DNA of 50,000 nucleotides from Symbiodinium natans (taxonomy: Eukaryota; Sar; Dinophyceae; Suessiales; Symbiodiniaceae), in the NCBI GenBank assembly GCA_905221605.1, contig CAJNDS010000692.1:1-50000 (forward strand), given 5' to 3'. Under the pieces are notes generated by a model. The model worked only from the letters and a program-made list of their open reading frames with translations, ran no database searches and was not told the DNA's origin. A program made the translations under genes and the position numbers. The number at the start of each line of letters is the position of its first letter. Within the stretch, counting starts at the first letter, position 1. Shown piece after piece: positions 1 to 10,900 of this stretch.

Positions 1-145
1 AAACGTCAAGCCGAGCACACAGCGCGGGGGTGGGTGGCTGGGTGGGTGGGGGGGGGGGACTCTAAAGGAACCATCCGACACAGGTCCCATCATATCATAC
101 GGTACACCCGAAGCCCTAAATCCTGCTTTTGGGTTTGCAGCTCAC

Positions 146-684
146 GCAGACGTCACGCCCTCACAGGCATGTCTCATGCTGGTGCCTTGGTCAAGGTCAT
201 TGCATGACGTCGTCACGAACTTCTTGCCATCCAGAGTGTTCAGGCCAAACTCTACATCGTCACATGGGAACCCTAAACCCTAAACCCTAAACCCTAAGCC
301 CTAAACCCTAAACCCCAAACCCTAAACCCTAAAGCTGCCATAGTGAGTGACACAAAGAGGAGAACATATGCATCCCGCGATCCCTTTGATGACAGCAGTG
401 CGATTTCGAACCACTTCATTCAACCCTAAGCACCCTCATCCCTCAACCCTAAAACTCCACTTGAAGGTTCAGGGGACTTAGCAAGTGGGGGTAGAAATCA
501 GGTAGCTATACGTATAACAACATAGAACCCCAATTAAGGTGCTTCTATCCCTACTTACTAAGCGCCCCGACCCTCCAAGTAAACCCTCCTCTTGGCCGCG
601 CGCCAGGATCCACCTCTGCTCATCAATCATCTGGTATCCCCATCGGCATCGGGATGTGGCGACCTCAACTGCGAGGGCGGCGCA
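146..684 (-). CDS. candidate three-exon gene fragment, unknown product
   Basis: I do not recognise the product. Three minus-strand open segments can be joined in phase: 585-684, 336-425 and 146-272. The first leaves through a GT donor, the second through a GC donor, and the third ends at a GTGAGC donor near 145. The intron between the second and third segments (273-335) is 63 bases of almost pure TTTAGGG, beginning GCTTTAGGG and ending TTTAG before GG. Readable words include RCRWGYQMIDEQRW in the first segment and DVEFGLNTLDGKKF in the last. Consistent phase across two junctions is the main support; no family resemblance was found. The joined segment could be chance open frame, so the call is tentative. 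Confidence 0.42.
266..333. repeat. telomere-like CCCTAAA array
   Basis: About ten CCCTAAA units with two degenerate copies. It coincides with a candidate GC-AG intron of the fragment at 146-684. Confidence 0.9.
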
Positions 685-764
685 CTGACTCAGAGGTGTG
701 CGCACTGACTAATTAAGAGGTGGACCCAAGAATAACAAGGGTTTCGGGGGTTTAGGGTTTAGGG

Positions 765-880
765 CTAGACTCAAGAATAACCTAGGAAAAAGCAGGGTTC
801 CCTTTCTGGTTTAAAAGGGCTGAGAAGGGAACCTGAGACCTAAAACGAGAACAAGGGCCCACTCTGGGTCCTAGCATTCT
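765..880. repeat. dispersed repeat family A, copy 1
   Basis: The words gactcaagaataacctagg, ggtttaaaagggct and aagggaacctgag occur in this order directly after a short TTTAGGG tract. The same order of words recurs near 3720, 11310 and 13995, with a fragment near 45925. Confidence 0.6.
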
Positions 881-931
881 TGCTTGCCGACTCCTAACCC
901 CGAACACTACACCGCACAGCAAGTCACACTC

Positions 932-1033
932 AAACCCTAAACCCTAAACCCTAAACCCTAAACCCTAAACCCTAAACCCTAAACCCTAAACCCTAAACCC
1001 TAAACCCTAAACCCTAAACCCTAAACCCTAAAC
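932..1033. repeat. telomere-like CCCTAAA array
   Basis: About fourteen near-perfect CCCTAAA units. On the minus strand the array directly follows a CAG|GTTTAG donor-like site, so it could be intronic. Confidence 0.92.
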
Positions 1034-1095
1034 CTGCAGGCATAGGGGCGTTGCCGTCCTTGGCCTCCAGGCACCGGTTCTCATTCAACGCCCAC
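1034..1095 (-). CDS. candidate exon, unknown product
   Basis: Minus-strand segment bounded by TTTGCAG|G on its 5' side and CCTGCAG|GTTTAGGG on its 3' side, with an open frame containing NENRCLEAKDGNAPMP. The donor merges straight into the telomere-like array. No family recognised; the phase does not match the segment at 585-684, so a further exon or a different gene would be required. Confidence 0.4.
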
Positions 1096-3413
1096 CTGCA
1101 AAGCTGCGCCACGTCTTTCGTGATTCGGTCCCCTCTTCGGCCCTCCACCTCTTCCTCCCTTTCAGCTTGCGCGTCCTTCTCTCGGCTGCTTTTGCTCCAA
1201 TTTAACTCCCCCCTCTTCCCGTCCTTCGTTCCGCGTCTTGCCTTTGTTCGCTCGGTGTGCTTGCTACTTCTGTCTGTGAATGTACAGCGTCTGAGGCACA
1301 AAGGTTGGAGCGGCGAAGCCCCAGAAATCCACGAGCACTTGTCTTCCTTCCTTAGACTTGCCTGCAAGCTTAGCCTGCAAGCGGGTCACCCCAAGGGCGC
1401 TTGGCACTCAGCGCTCTCTCACTCTCTCTCGATTGCTCTCGTCCTAATAACCCTCCCGAAGTAGGGCTGCACGAAGGCTCTCACTCTCTCTCTCCTCCTT
1501 CCTTCCTTCCTTCCCTCCCTCCTTCCCTCCCCGGGCACTCAGTCTACCGAGACGGGCAACCCCGAAGGGCTCCTCCAAGTTCGTCGTGTCTCTCTCGCTC
1601 TCTCTCACCCTCTCCTCCCGGGGGCGCCCCATCACTGGGCGTGCCCGGCGTGCCCTGTGCACGGACAGAGGGGAACAGCAACTTGGTTTTCGGGCATACT
1701 GATCTTTGCTTAGCTTCCTGAGGCTCAGGGTTTCATCGCCCTCGTCACTAAATGCAGCGCCCACCGGATTTTGTGAGATGACTCCGCGGGCATCGGCAGG
1801 TAGAAGTTTTGCTTCGTCGGCTGGCAGGGCCGGAACTCCAGGGGCGCAGTCCTGAGACGAGCCAGGGGAGCCTGGGCCCCCAACAGGGTACGGATGTCGA
1901 CTTTTGATGAGAATAATACTAAACAGCTATAGCAACGATGGATAAGAAGGAGAGCAAGAAGAACAACAACACCAGCGCAACAATAAAGCAATCGCAGCCC
2001 TTACGTGCAAGACGGCGTGGGACGGCATAGGGTCTTACGGTAACCCAGCAACCAGGAAGCTGCTGCACTTGCGTGCATGAGTTTTCAACGCCCTAGCAGC
2101 TAGGATCAGATTTCGTAACTTCCAGACTCTAAACCCAAACGCGGAGGATCAACATCCCAGGCCCCATGCCCTCATTTACAGGTCAGGCAAGTGGCCATGC
2201 CATACTGAACTTCTGCACCTGGAGGCAGAACCTTCCTTTCGAATCATCTGCGAGCTGGAGCGGGGTGACGTCCAGTGACGTCCTCGCTCCGTTCTCAGGT
2301 AGAAACCTAGTTTATTGCTTCGGGGTTATCATGTTGATTAAGTTTCATGAAGCATGAAATCCAGGCTCCCGTCTTGGCTCTTAAGTGCATGAACCGCTAC
2401 GCTTGCCGAACGTACCAAAGGTAGCCCCGCTAGACTGAATTCAGCTAACGCAAGTGAGCTACAGGGAACTCTCCTACAGGTCGTGCTCTGCCAGTGTCTA
2501 TACTCCCCTTAGAACCTATTTTTGATGTCCTCTTGGGTTTTATATAAACAACAAAATGATTCCCAAGGGGGATATAGGTGTCCTGACAGGTCTGATCAGG
2601 AAGCTTGCGGCCTCCGACCGCGCAGTCATGTGCGTGGCGGCCCCATCGAAATCACACACCTGGTGCAGGGCCGAAGTCTCTCGGGAAGTTGCTACGCCTC
2701 AGACCGAGATATATTTTCATTTTTTGGGCATTCTTAGGGCCTTCAAAGGCAGGATAACTTATCTCAAGTCATGCCGCCGATGGAGAGAGAGCCTTGTGAT
2801 CTCCCTTGCCGTGGCAGTTGCTGACGCACATGTTCGTGGCTTTGTTGCAAAGCTTGTACAAGACGCCGGGCTCGTACTCTGGGACATCTTCGCCCTGAAT
2901 CAAGCGCGGGCTCTGGGAGATGCCATCTTGATGATTAATCTCTTGGTCTCAAGCGCATGCTTCTCTGCGACTACAGACGCTGAGGCCCTAGCGACTCCCC
3001 AGGTAGTGCCGGGTAGCCCACACAGGGCGGACTTCACCTTGCTAGATATGCCAGAAGCTGCGGCCTCCAAAACCCCCAAAACACTTCGCAACAACGGTAG
3101 AATCATACGAGCATGAATACTATTGCGAACGTGAAAAAGATACTAAACATGACAACAAGACTAACCCTAAAGCAGACCTCAACTACGCTGAAGCCCATGA
3201 GGGGCTTTCCGCAATTAGGGGTACCTTATTGGCGTCCTTAGTATATCCTGCTACTTGGGGCTCCATTTTAGGGATCCCCTAGGCCCTAAACCCTAAACAA
3301 CCCTAAACAACCCTAAACAACCCTAAACAACCCTAAACAACCCTAAACAACCCTAAACAACCCTAAACAGCCCACAACTCAAAACCCACAACCCTAAACC
3401 CTAAACCCTAAAC
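1096..3413. other. spacer with low-complexity tracts
   Basis: Holds C/T-rich tracts (about 1400-1640, many CTCTCT and CCTTCC runs), a minus-strand open segment near 1760-1905 that reads protein-like but has no clear borders, and a plus-strand open frame of 186 codons at 2556-3116 that is also open on the opposite strand. I could not assign a gene to any of it. Confidence 0.5.
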
Positions 3414-3418
3414 CCCCA
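3287..3418. repeat. 10-bp telomere-variant array CCCTAAACAA
   Basis: Eight tandem copies of the 10-mer CCCTAAACAA (to about 3370) grade into ordinary CCCTAAA units. A related AACAACCCTAAAC tract occurs at 23640-23700. Confidence 0.85.
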
Positions 3419-3507
3419 TGAACGGCTGGGCATCGGGCCACAGGTGACCCATCCTGGTCCAAAGCTTGGAGGCATAGCTCTGGTTGAGCGCTGAGCCTTC
3501 GAAGGAG
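3414..3507 (-). CDS. candidate exon, unknown product
   Basis: Minus-strand 94-bp segment with a pyrimidine tract and CAG acceptor upstream (CACACCTTTCCAG|C) and a GT donor that runs into telomere-like repeat (ATGGGG|GTTTAGGG). The frame contains ALNQSYASKLWTRMGHLW. Good splice signals, no recognised family. The opposite strand is also partly open, so the strand is inferred from the splice sites. Confidence 0.42.
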
Positions 3508-3704
3508 CTGGAAAGGTGTGTAGAACTTCCAGACCCAAGAGTATATAGCCCAAGAATAGAAAGGGTCTAGGGGGTTTAGGGTTTAGGGTTTAGGACCCAA
3601 GAGTAAATGAAGTAGGGCATATATTTCTTGTACCCCCCAAAAGGACACCCGGAATATACACTCACCAATATTAAAAAAGGAACCTTATATAACCTCACCA
3701 ATAA

Positions 3705-3830
3705 CAGTAGTAGGGCTAGACCCAAGAGTAGCCCAGTGAAAAGACAAGTGTGCCCGTTTGGGGTTAAAGGTGCTGGTAAGGGAACCTGACCCCTAAACAA
3801 AAGGGGGATGAGGGCCTATTCAAGTTTGGG
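3705..3830. repeat. dispersed repeat family A, copy 2
   Basis: Shares ggctagacccaagagta, ggtaagggaacctga and gatgagggcctattc with the copies at 765 and 11310, again next to a short TTTAGGG tract (3575-3598), and ends in a run of G. Confidence 0.55.
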
Positions 3831-4201
3831 GGGGGGGGGCGGGCGACGGCTCTGCGGTTTAACCTCGTTTCCTCTCGTTCACTTCCCTCCTGGTATGTGG
3901 GGGCCCAAGGGAATCAGAAAGCTCTCACAAGCAAGACTTTGGAACATGCGGCTGTAACAAGAAGTAGCTTGGGGGACGCCTTCTTCACACAATGCTCTCC
4001 GAATCATGCTATTGCCGCTGGCAAACACCTGAACAGAGAGGCCTGATCTGTCCCATCATGTTCCTTGGCTGTTTTGCACTTGTGTTTGAACTGTCTCCTG
4101 TGGTTGCCACACTGATGACGGCTTACTCAGACTTATTCAGCAACGGCATAACCTCGTGAATGTCAGAATGAAACTGAAGGCTCCATCCCAAGCCCTTGAC
4201 G

Positions 4202-4278
4202 ACGCTTTGCATACGCTTTGCATACGCTTTGCATACGCTTTGCATACGCTTTGCATACGCTTTGCATACGCTTTGCAT
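4202..4278. repeat. 11-bp minisatellite, 7 copies
   Basis: Seven perfect tandem copies of ACGCTTTGCAT. Eleven bases is not a multiple of three, so the array is open in several frames without being coding. Confidence 0.97.
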
Positions 4279-4806
4279 GCATACCCCTGCCCACCATTGC
4301 CGTCACCCAAGCACCTAAAACTGAATTTGTGAGGGCTATGTATGTCAGACCAGCCAGCAGTGAAAAGCTTTTAGAATCCGACAAGGCTGCATCCCATGTC
4401 GGCCCTGTACCCTCGAAACCCTAAACCTTAAACCCTGAGGCCTACACTGCAGGCCCCCGAAGCCACTTAGCTCCCTGCGTCAAGGGGCAGAGGTGGGAGC
4501 TGGAAGCGATTCGCCTCGACGCAGCTGCCGACGACCAAAGCTTGCCTGAGTTTTTGCTTTAGGCATGTAAGCGTGCTGCTTGCGGGTTCGGCTTTGAGAA
4601 GGAACACGGGGCCCGGATTAACAATGCAATGGCCAGGAAAAGCCGGACAAAAGGAAGCTTCCGAAGATACCCACTAAGTCATGCTATGGGGTCTTGGAAT
4701 TTCGCCCTCCCCTCGTTTGGTTCATTCTGAAGAACCAGAAGTTCATGCCCTGAAAAACCCCGTCTAAATCATCCCAAGGACAATCCTAGGCACACCTGTG
4801 GACTAG

Positions 4807-4986
4807 AGCTCCACATCCTCCCAGAAGAAGGCGCGCACTGCGTCATCACCAATCCTTACCGGCCTCCGCCCCCTGGGGCCGGAGCCCCCTCCAGGAAGGA
4901 GGGCTCAGAGCCGGAGTACGAGATGGTCCTGAGAGGTGTGGACTCTGGCAAGCTGGACGTCCCCGGAGCTGAAAGGACCAAAAGGG
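4807..4986 (+). CDS. candidate exon, unknown product
   Basis: Plus-strand 180-bp segment with a strong GTATGT donor after AAAAGG and a possible TAG acceptor. The frame reads CVITNPYRPPPPGAG and, near its end, YEMVLRGVDSGKLDVPG. It is the best plus-strand exon candidate in the left part, but no family was recognised and every named gene in this window is on the minus strand. Confidence 0.42.
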
Positions 4987-5869
4987 GTATGTCATGTAGC
5001 CAGCGAAGTGGAGCGATGGCGACTGCTCAAGGTCCGTGGCCGGCAAGATTGGATGAATGCCGTGGCCAAGAATTCTGCCCTGCGTCCTACTGGTAGCAGA
5101 GAACGCCAGAGAGGGCTTGGGCCTTAACGATTCTGGAAGGCATGCTTCATTCTGGGTGGGAAGCTTGGCGATGCCGAGGATGGCAGGGCGGGAGGCTTCC
5201 TGCAGCCCTTGCAAAGTTCGCGATTCTGAGAGTAGACCAATGACGTCTCATCCTCGGGTCCTTCCTGTGTGGGGGCCCGCGACGTGTCTAGGAAGGAAGG
5301 GCTGCTATGTACTATCTTATACTCGACTCTATACCACACTGATATACACTGCGGATGGCGACCTGCCAGTAGACATACTCTTCCAGCTGTCGAGACGCGC
5401 GTCGGCGCTGGGAAGCTGGGCACAGCGGGCGTCGCTTCCCGCAGCCACAGCGACGTGCGTCCTGGATCATGGGAGGATAGGGGGACTCCAAAAGTCAGGG
5501 GTCTTTCTGTTGAGTGTCCTACTTCCCACTATACGATCTCTAGGACTAGAACCTGGGGGAAGTGCGGTTCGGGAGCTTTTTTGACTTGAAAATGGTTGGG
5601 ATGGTCTCTGAGAGCCACAACACCTGGTCTTTAAGGCAGCCAAGACTCTCAGCCCCATTGAGAAAGAAGTCGGAAGCCTTGTGCCCGATGTCGACCAATC
5701 TGATCTCGCCGTCTTTTGCCTAAGATTGAAGCCCCAAATCTATCCCACATCTACAGGGATCTAGAATCTGGAACGTTGACAAACTTGCTCCGCGGAGTTC
5801 TGATCAGACAGGGGACTGCGACTGAAACATGATCTCAACAGCAGATCACTACTAAACAAGGGAGGTGGA

Positions 5870-6499
5870 TTCAGCCCAGGAGCGGCGTGCGCAAAGCATT
5901 TCTTTACATCAAGGTTGCAAATCGTGTACTTGTGGCCTGTCAGGGATGTTGAGATTAGGGCTGAAGATCCACCGGGTTCAACGCTCACATCGTCTGCATT
6001 GTATCTGGCACTGCTGTTGAACAGAACTGACCAAAAGTCTGCTTCAAGTCCCTGATTTCCTGCCCAGGACGCGGAGGTTGATCCATCAAGGCTGCCCTGC
6101 CCTCAGCTATTCCCCTCCCCATCGTAAAAATCAACCCCACAGCTTCTCTTGATGCCAACGGCTACGCTTCCGCCATGAAATGCAAAGGAACATGACCACC
6201 GAAGCGCTGATTTCCGCACCCTTCCTGCTTCCACCTGGCATGCTACACTTTGAACTCCCCAGTCCCCACTCTCGAGCTCATTTAGGTAAGAAGCCTGCAG
6301 AATGGAATGCAAAGTTTGCCGGAGGGGCTCAAGATTACACCTTCAACCCTAAGCCCAGAACCTTACGGCCTGAACCCTATAAAGCGCAGCAGGCCAGAGG
6401 CCCCCCCCCCACCTTCCGTGTAGCCACCGCTGTGCTCAGCGATGGCGTCCTCCACAGCGCCGACGTCGGGGTCTCTTGGCGCCTGGCTCAGGCCCTGCA
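5870..6499 (-). CDS. candidate minus-strand exons, unknown product
   Basis: Three minus-strand open segments lie together. 6409-6499 has a TTTAGGGTGCAG|G acceptor and a GTGGGG donor after GGCTACACGGAAG. About 6103-6235 ends at a TGA (6103). About 5870-6068 begins after CTGGGCAG|GA and reads FWSVLFNSSARYNADDV and LTGHKYTICNLDVKKCF. I could not fix phase-consistent joins between them or recognise a family, so this is a zone of likely exons rather than a gene model. Confidence 0.35.
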
Positions 6500-6654
6500 C
6501 CCTAAACCCTAAACCCTAAATCCTAAAGGGCTTCGCATTGAGTCCTTCGGAGAGGAACCCGCTGCCAGTGAGATGCGCTAGCAAGAGAGAAAGAAGTTCT
6601 TTAAACTGTTGGGGTAGGTTCGAGCGCCCATAAATGTGCGAAGTCACGTGACAT

Positions 6655-6960
6655 ATTCATCTCACAGTGCAGGGGGGTTCGGGATTTCTTGGGAACTAAA
6701 TGCCTGGCATGCCTGTTTGTTGACTGCTCCTATGAAGATATCCACAGAAGCTCTGGACACAACGTTCTCAGCATCAGCATTCAAGACATGCTTCTCCTGC
6801 AATGCAGAAGCAGCAAACTAATGCGAATATGGGTGCTATGTGCTGATACATGTAGTACACCTGCATGAATAGTAGCAGATTTACTGGTACAAATCAACAT
6901 GCCGCACGTACTGGTGCTAGTACGAACGCTGATCATCCCCAATACAAATATCAACACCAG
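6655..6960. repeat. dispersed repeat family D, copy 1
   Basis: Shares cttgggaact, agtgcct-like text, cagaagctct and, about 220 bp later, aacatgcSgcacgt with 10590-10900, in the same order and spacing. This looks like an old copy of a roughly 300-bp element. Confidence 0.5.
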
Positions 6961-7235
6961 CGCGAACATCCTCAAGATCCTTCTCGCCATCATCACCATC
7001 GTCGTCCTCTTATATCATCAGCGTCACCACCACCACCACCCTGAAGCTTTGTGACTCGGTGCAGATTTAAAGCACTCCGCAGTGGAGGGGATTAGAGATC
7101 AGAAAGCGCGATGTGCTTCGAAAGGCACAGAAAGGTCATCTGACTCACTCTTGGAGAACGTCAGAGGACTTCGGGAGGGGGTTTCTTGGCTCACCCAACT
7201 CCACTTCACATCTTGGGCCTCAACTCTCAAGATTG
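6961..7235. other. 3' flank of the SHQW-ankyrin gene
   Basis: Contains CAT/CAC-rich text (ccatcatcaccatcgtcg, caccaccaccacc) and then unremarkable sequence up to the stop codon of the gene at 7236. No separate gene seen. Confidence 0.5.
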
Positions 7236-10200
7236 TCAAAAAGGAACCTCGACATAGCCGTCGGCAAGGGCGAGTGAGGAGACCCGCTGGCACTCTGACA
7301 CGTCCCCTTCCAGGCCAAGCTGCAGAAAGCGGGGGATCGACTGGCCACGGGCAAAATCCGCCGCGGTCCAGTGCCGGCAGTTGCGGAGGTCCAATCTCGC
7401 GCCGGCCGCAATCAGAGCCGCGGCGGCCTCGAATTGAGCCGAGCGGATGGCCTGCATCAGGGGCGTGCTGCCATGCATATGATAGGCCAGAGTGGTTAAA
7501 ACAGTTCTGCGGCCAATCTGATACTGCAAGGACTTCCCTGCAAAGAGCAGCCGGCCCAGGGTGCTGAAGCCACGTGGGGTCAGCTGAAAGTCGATATCGG
7601 CACGTAAGGCGATCAGCCGGTTCACAAGCTCCGCTGAGCCCCCGCGCATGGCCACGGCATCGAAGAGGGCGCGCGAGAGATCCAGCGAAGATGGGCGGCC
7701 CTGCCGAACCAGCTCCTCCAGTGCTGCCGTAGCTGCACAAGCTGCTGCATTTCGCAAGGAACTGACGCCGAACATGTTGCAGGCCAGAGGTCTGGCACCC
7801 GCTGCGCACAGGAGCCGGACGCCCTCTGCATTGTCCGTGTTGGCCGCCACGAAGACGGCGGGCGCAACGCCGCCCTGGAGCTGAGCTTTCGCCGTGAGAA
7901 GCAGCCGTGTGGCCTCCTGGTGCTTGTAAAAAACTGCTAGATCCAAAGCCGACACCCATGGCGGAAAGCCCAATATCGGCTCATCCTTCGATGTGCGACG
8001 GTTCATGTCGGCACGAATCTCCAGAAGGCCCCTCAGCACCTTTGCATTGCCGGCGAGTGCCGCGTAGTGCAGAGGCCACCACCCCGTGGTGTCGGCCTCG
8101 CCGACCCTTCGCAAACCATTCTGGTGTAGGAACTCCGCCACTGTATCGTTGCCGCCGCAGCTGGGAAGCAGGCCGGTCACGGGTTCGATCTCCAGCCCCC
8201 GCAGATGAACCGTCTGGAGGTTGAAGCGCCGTCGGAATCCGGGCAAGTCGCCTACTCGCAGGCAATGAAGCAGCTTCTGGACTAAGATCTGACGCATAAC
8301 CGGGGCCAGCTTCTGCCGATCCTCCTCGATCTCGAAGTCGCCTTCCCCAACGGGTCCGCTCGGAAAGGACAGCACCGTGCCAACAACTTCCATGGAGCTT
8401 TCGCTCTGAATCAGAATCCAGGTGCTGTTGGGCGACAGTTCGCGTGCCGCACGTTCGAGGCGGCACCAGCCCCTCCTGCTCCAAGTCGCCGCGGCGAGTA
8501 CCGTGCTCTTGAGGGGGCAATCGAGAACAGGGCAGAGCGCAAAGAAAAAAGCGCACCGGGCGATATACGCCGGGATGCTTGTTATGGCGCTGGCCTGGTG
8601 CATATTCGGTTCCTTGTCGACCCGATGCTTAGTCTGTGGGCATGAGAAATAGTCGTACCAGAAGTACAACCTCTGCACCTGGAACTCCTGCATGGAAAGA
8701 GGCTTGGCCGTTTGAACCAAGGCTTCCGTAATAAAGTCCAAGGAAAGCGACCCGGAGCCGTTCAGGATGCGCTTCAAGGCGTTCTGCAAGGTACGCATCT
8801 GCTTGAACTCGGGATCGGGGTGGTCCTTGGCAAGCCACTGGTGCGAAACGAAGGCCGCCTTACCCAAGTCGTCGCTGAAGGCAACAAGCTCACCCGCGGC
8901 CTCCGAACATCAGAACGAGGGTTTTGGGGTCGTTCATTTTTTTTGGCGCTTTGGTGGTTTAGGGTGTAGGATTTAGGGTTCAGGGTTTATAGGAGTGAAT
9001 CCCAACACAGTGGTTAAGGGAGTCCAGCTTTGAGATTTATCCTATACAGTAAGCCCTAAACCCTCTAGGCCCTAAGCGTCTCAAAATTTCAGGTGTTCGT
9101 GTCACCTGGAGGGATCGGCCATGAAAAACCGAGGTCCATAAGCTTCCCCAAAGTCTGTGGCTCGGGGTTCAGGGAATGTAGGGTTTACGGTTTGCTGTGG
9201 GAGAATGCATAGCCAACAACATCTGACCAGGTCGAGTCGGGTGTATCGTACTATCGTGATGAGCTGTCAAAGCCTGTCTGTCTCGGGCTCTTCTCTCTTT
9301 CTCTCCCACCCGCAACATATAAGGCGGCCACACCCAAACCAATCTTTTTCGGGTTCAGGCCCAAACTCATACCCAAGCGCGCTCTTTCCTTCTCCTGTGT
9401 GTGCTTTCAGTTGCAGGCGGGTTGTCAAAGCCCCCCACCCCCCCAAAAAGCCTCGGTGGGTTGGGGGGGGGGGGGGTTGGGGGGGGGGGTTTGGGGGCTG
9501 CTATCTCCACAAGATACATGTGCTAGGCACAAGGAAGAGAAGGGTTCGTGAGTAGTGTACCTTTGCAGTTGTACATTTTCTGGTGGAGAAGGTTTGTCTG
9601 TTTGGCAAGGCTCCTGGTTCGACCAGGGTTTTAGGTTTCACAAGGTTTTCTGCCAGACAATCCTTCCTGTTCGACAGGGAGTTCTGTTTGACGATCTACA
9701 TCAGTTAGACGATCTACACCAGAGTTCTGATTTTGAAATGGCTTGGCCTGGTTTGGCTTCTCTATCTATATAATTGGTTTTTCCCAGCCGGGCAAGTTGA
9801 GTTCGCAAAAACCAAACCCGATGCTTGCACACGAACAGCATGTCAGTACGGTATAAATTCGAGCGCGCCGTTGCCGGCGGCGAGCGATACCGCGGGGCAC
9901 CACGCGGACGAGCACGAGGAGCCAGCGAGGGCCAGGTGCATCCAATGAGGATGGCCTGCCCCAAAAGGCACCTAAGTGCCTTTAGCCGCTAGCCAGCGAG
10001 GATTCGGCGAGATGGTACAGTGACCACCCCCCCCCCCACCAAACTGCGTCGAAGGTACCTGTCTATTCCAACCCCTTATCTCGCCTCTTGACGCGGAGCC
10101 TCTGGAGGCGCCGGACTGGGGAGGCTTCACGGCGGTGTCTAGTCTCTATTCCAGCTCTCGCAGTGGTAAACAAGTGGAACCCTCACACGGCACGTCCCTG

Positions 10201-10300
10201 GCTTTGACGCGTGAACTCCGGCCTTTAACTTCTCGTGTGGCTCGACCCTCGTCATCTTCAGCAGCACATCGGCAGCGACGGTGTACATGGGGAAGAGCAT
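7236..10300 (-). CDS. SHQW/TIR-like domain plus ankyrin-repeat protein (2 exons)
   Basis: Exon 1 is 10223-10300 (ATG at 10300) and exon 2 is 7236-8900, ending in TGA. They join in phase to give 580 residues. Residues 43-60 hold FVSHQW and HPDPEFKQM, and about 106-115 FWYDYFSCPQ; this pattern (SHxW, then WxDYxSxPQ) resembles a TIR-like domain that I know fused to ankyrin repeats in dinoflagellates. Degenerate ankyrin repeats start near residue 300 (PLHYAALAGNAKVLRGLLE) and reach the C-terminus. Exon 1 carries the family's N-terminal block MTRVEPHEKLK. The 1322-bp intron starts GC (AAG|GCCGGA) and ends AG|GCCG, so AGGCCG is present at both ends. No signal peptide is visible. The role is unknown; ankyrin repeats suggest protein binding. 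The exon 2 call is firm; exon 1 rests on family memory and exact phase. Confidence 0.85.
8901..10222 (-). other. intron of the SHQW-ankyrin gene
   Basis: GC-AG intron containing degenerate TTTAGGG words (8960-8990), long G runs (9463-9490), a short tandem (gacgatctacatcagtt then agacgatctacaccaga, about 9692-9725) and a C run at 10026. No independent gene is supported within it. Confidence 0.6.
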
Positions 10301-10589
10301 CGGAGCTGCCTCGGAGCGAAAGAGCCAAGGAACGGACAACTTCCGCGGTCCTACAAGCCCACAAACACCCTCATGCTTTTTCAGACCTGCAACCCCTACA
10401 TGGTGCTGCTACATGCCCAAGGTGCGTCTGCATCATCGGGCAACGACCGGCCATAGATTTCGAGCGGCGTCTGGGGCTTTCCGAAGAGGCAAGAGGACAT
10501 GAGCTCAAGTCGCGATGGAGGATGCAGTGAAACGGAAAAACGGGCGGAGCCTAAGCCCCTGTCCCAGCAAAGTAACGAGGTGTGCAGTG

Positions 10590-10900
10590 TAGGGTTTCGG
10601 ACGGTTTCGGCATTGCTTGGGAACTGAGTGCCTTTATTATATTCAATTGCACATGTTCACATGGGGGGTTCACAGGCCAAAACTCAACAGAAGCTCTGCT
10701 TCCGGAGTCGCCAGAGTCAGACCTTGGGCCCAGACGGCCAAGCATTGGCTCGTGAAAACGGGGGGCCTGAAGAATACGGCGCAAACGCGGTATAACTTGT
10801 GACCTAGCCTACGAAGTCCGCTGATCCTATAAGTACTGCTCCTAGTGACTCGTGTATTTAACATGCGGCACGTGCTTGTGTCAACGGATGGCATGTAAGA
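10590..10900. repeat. dispersed repeat family D, copy 2
   Basis: Second copy of the element described at 6655-6960: gcttgggaactgagtgcct, aacagaagctct and aacatgcggcacgtgctt in matching order. Confidence 0.5.

Noticed and set aside
2556-3116. Plus-strand frame of 186 codons
   Set aside because: No family resemblance, opposite strand also open over much of it, no supporting splice or start context.
4202-4278. Seven regularly repeated 11-mers considered as a CRISPR array
   Set aside because: Units are directly tandem with no spacers; the window is clearly eukaryotic.
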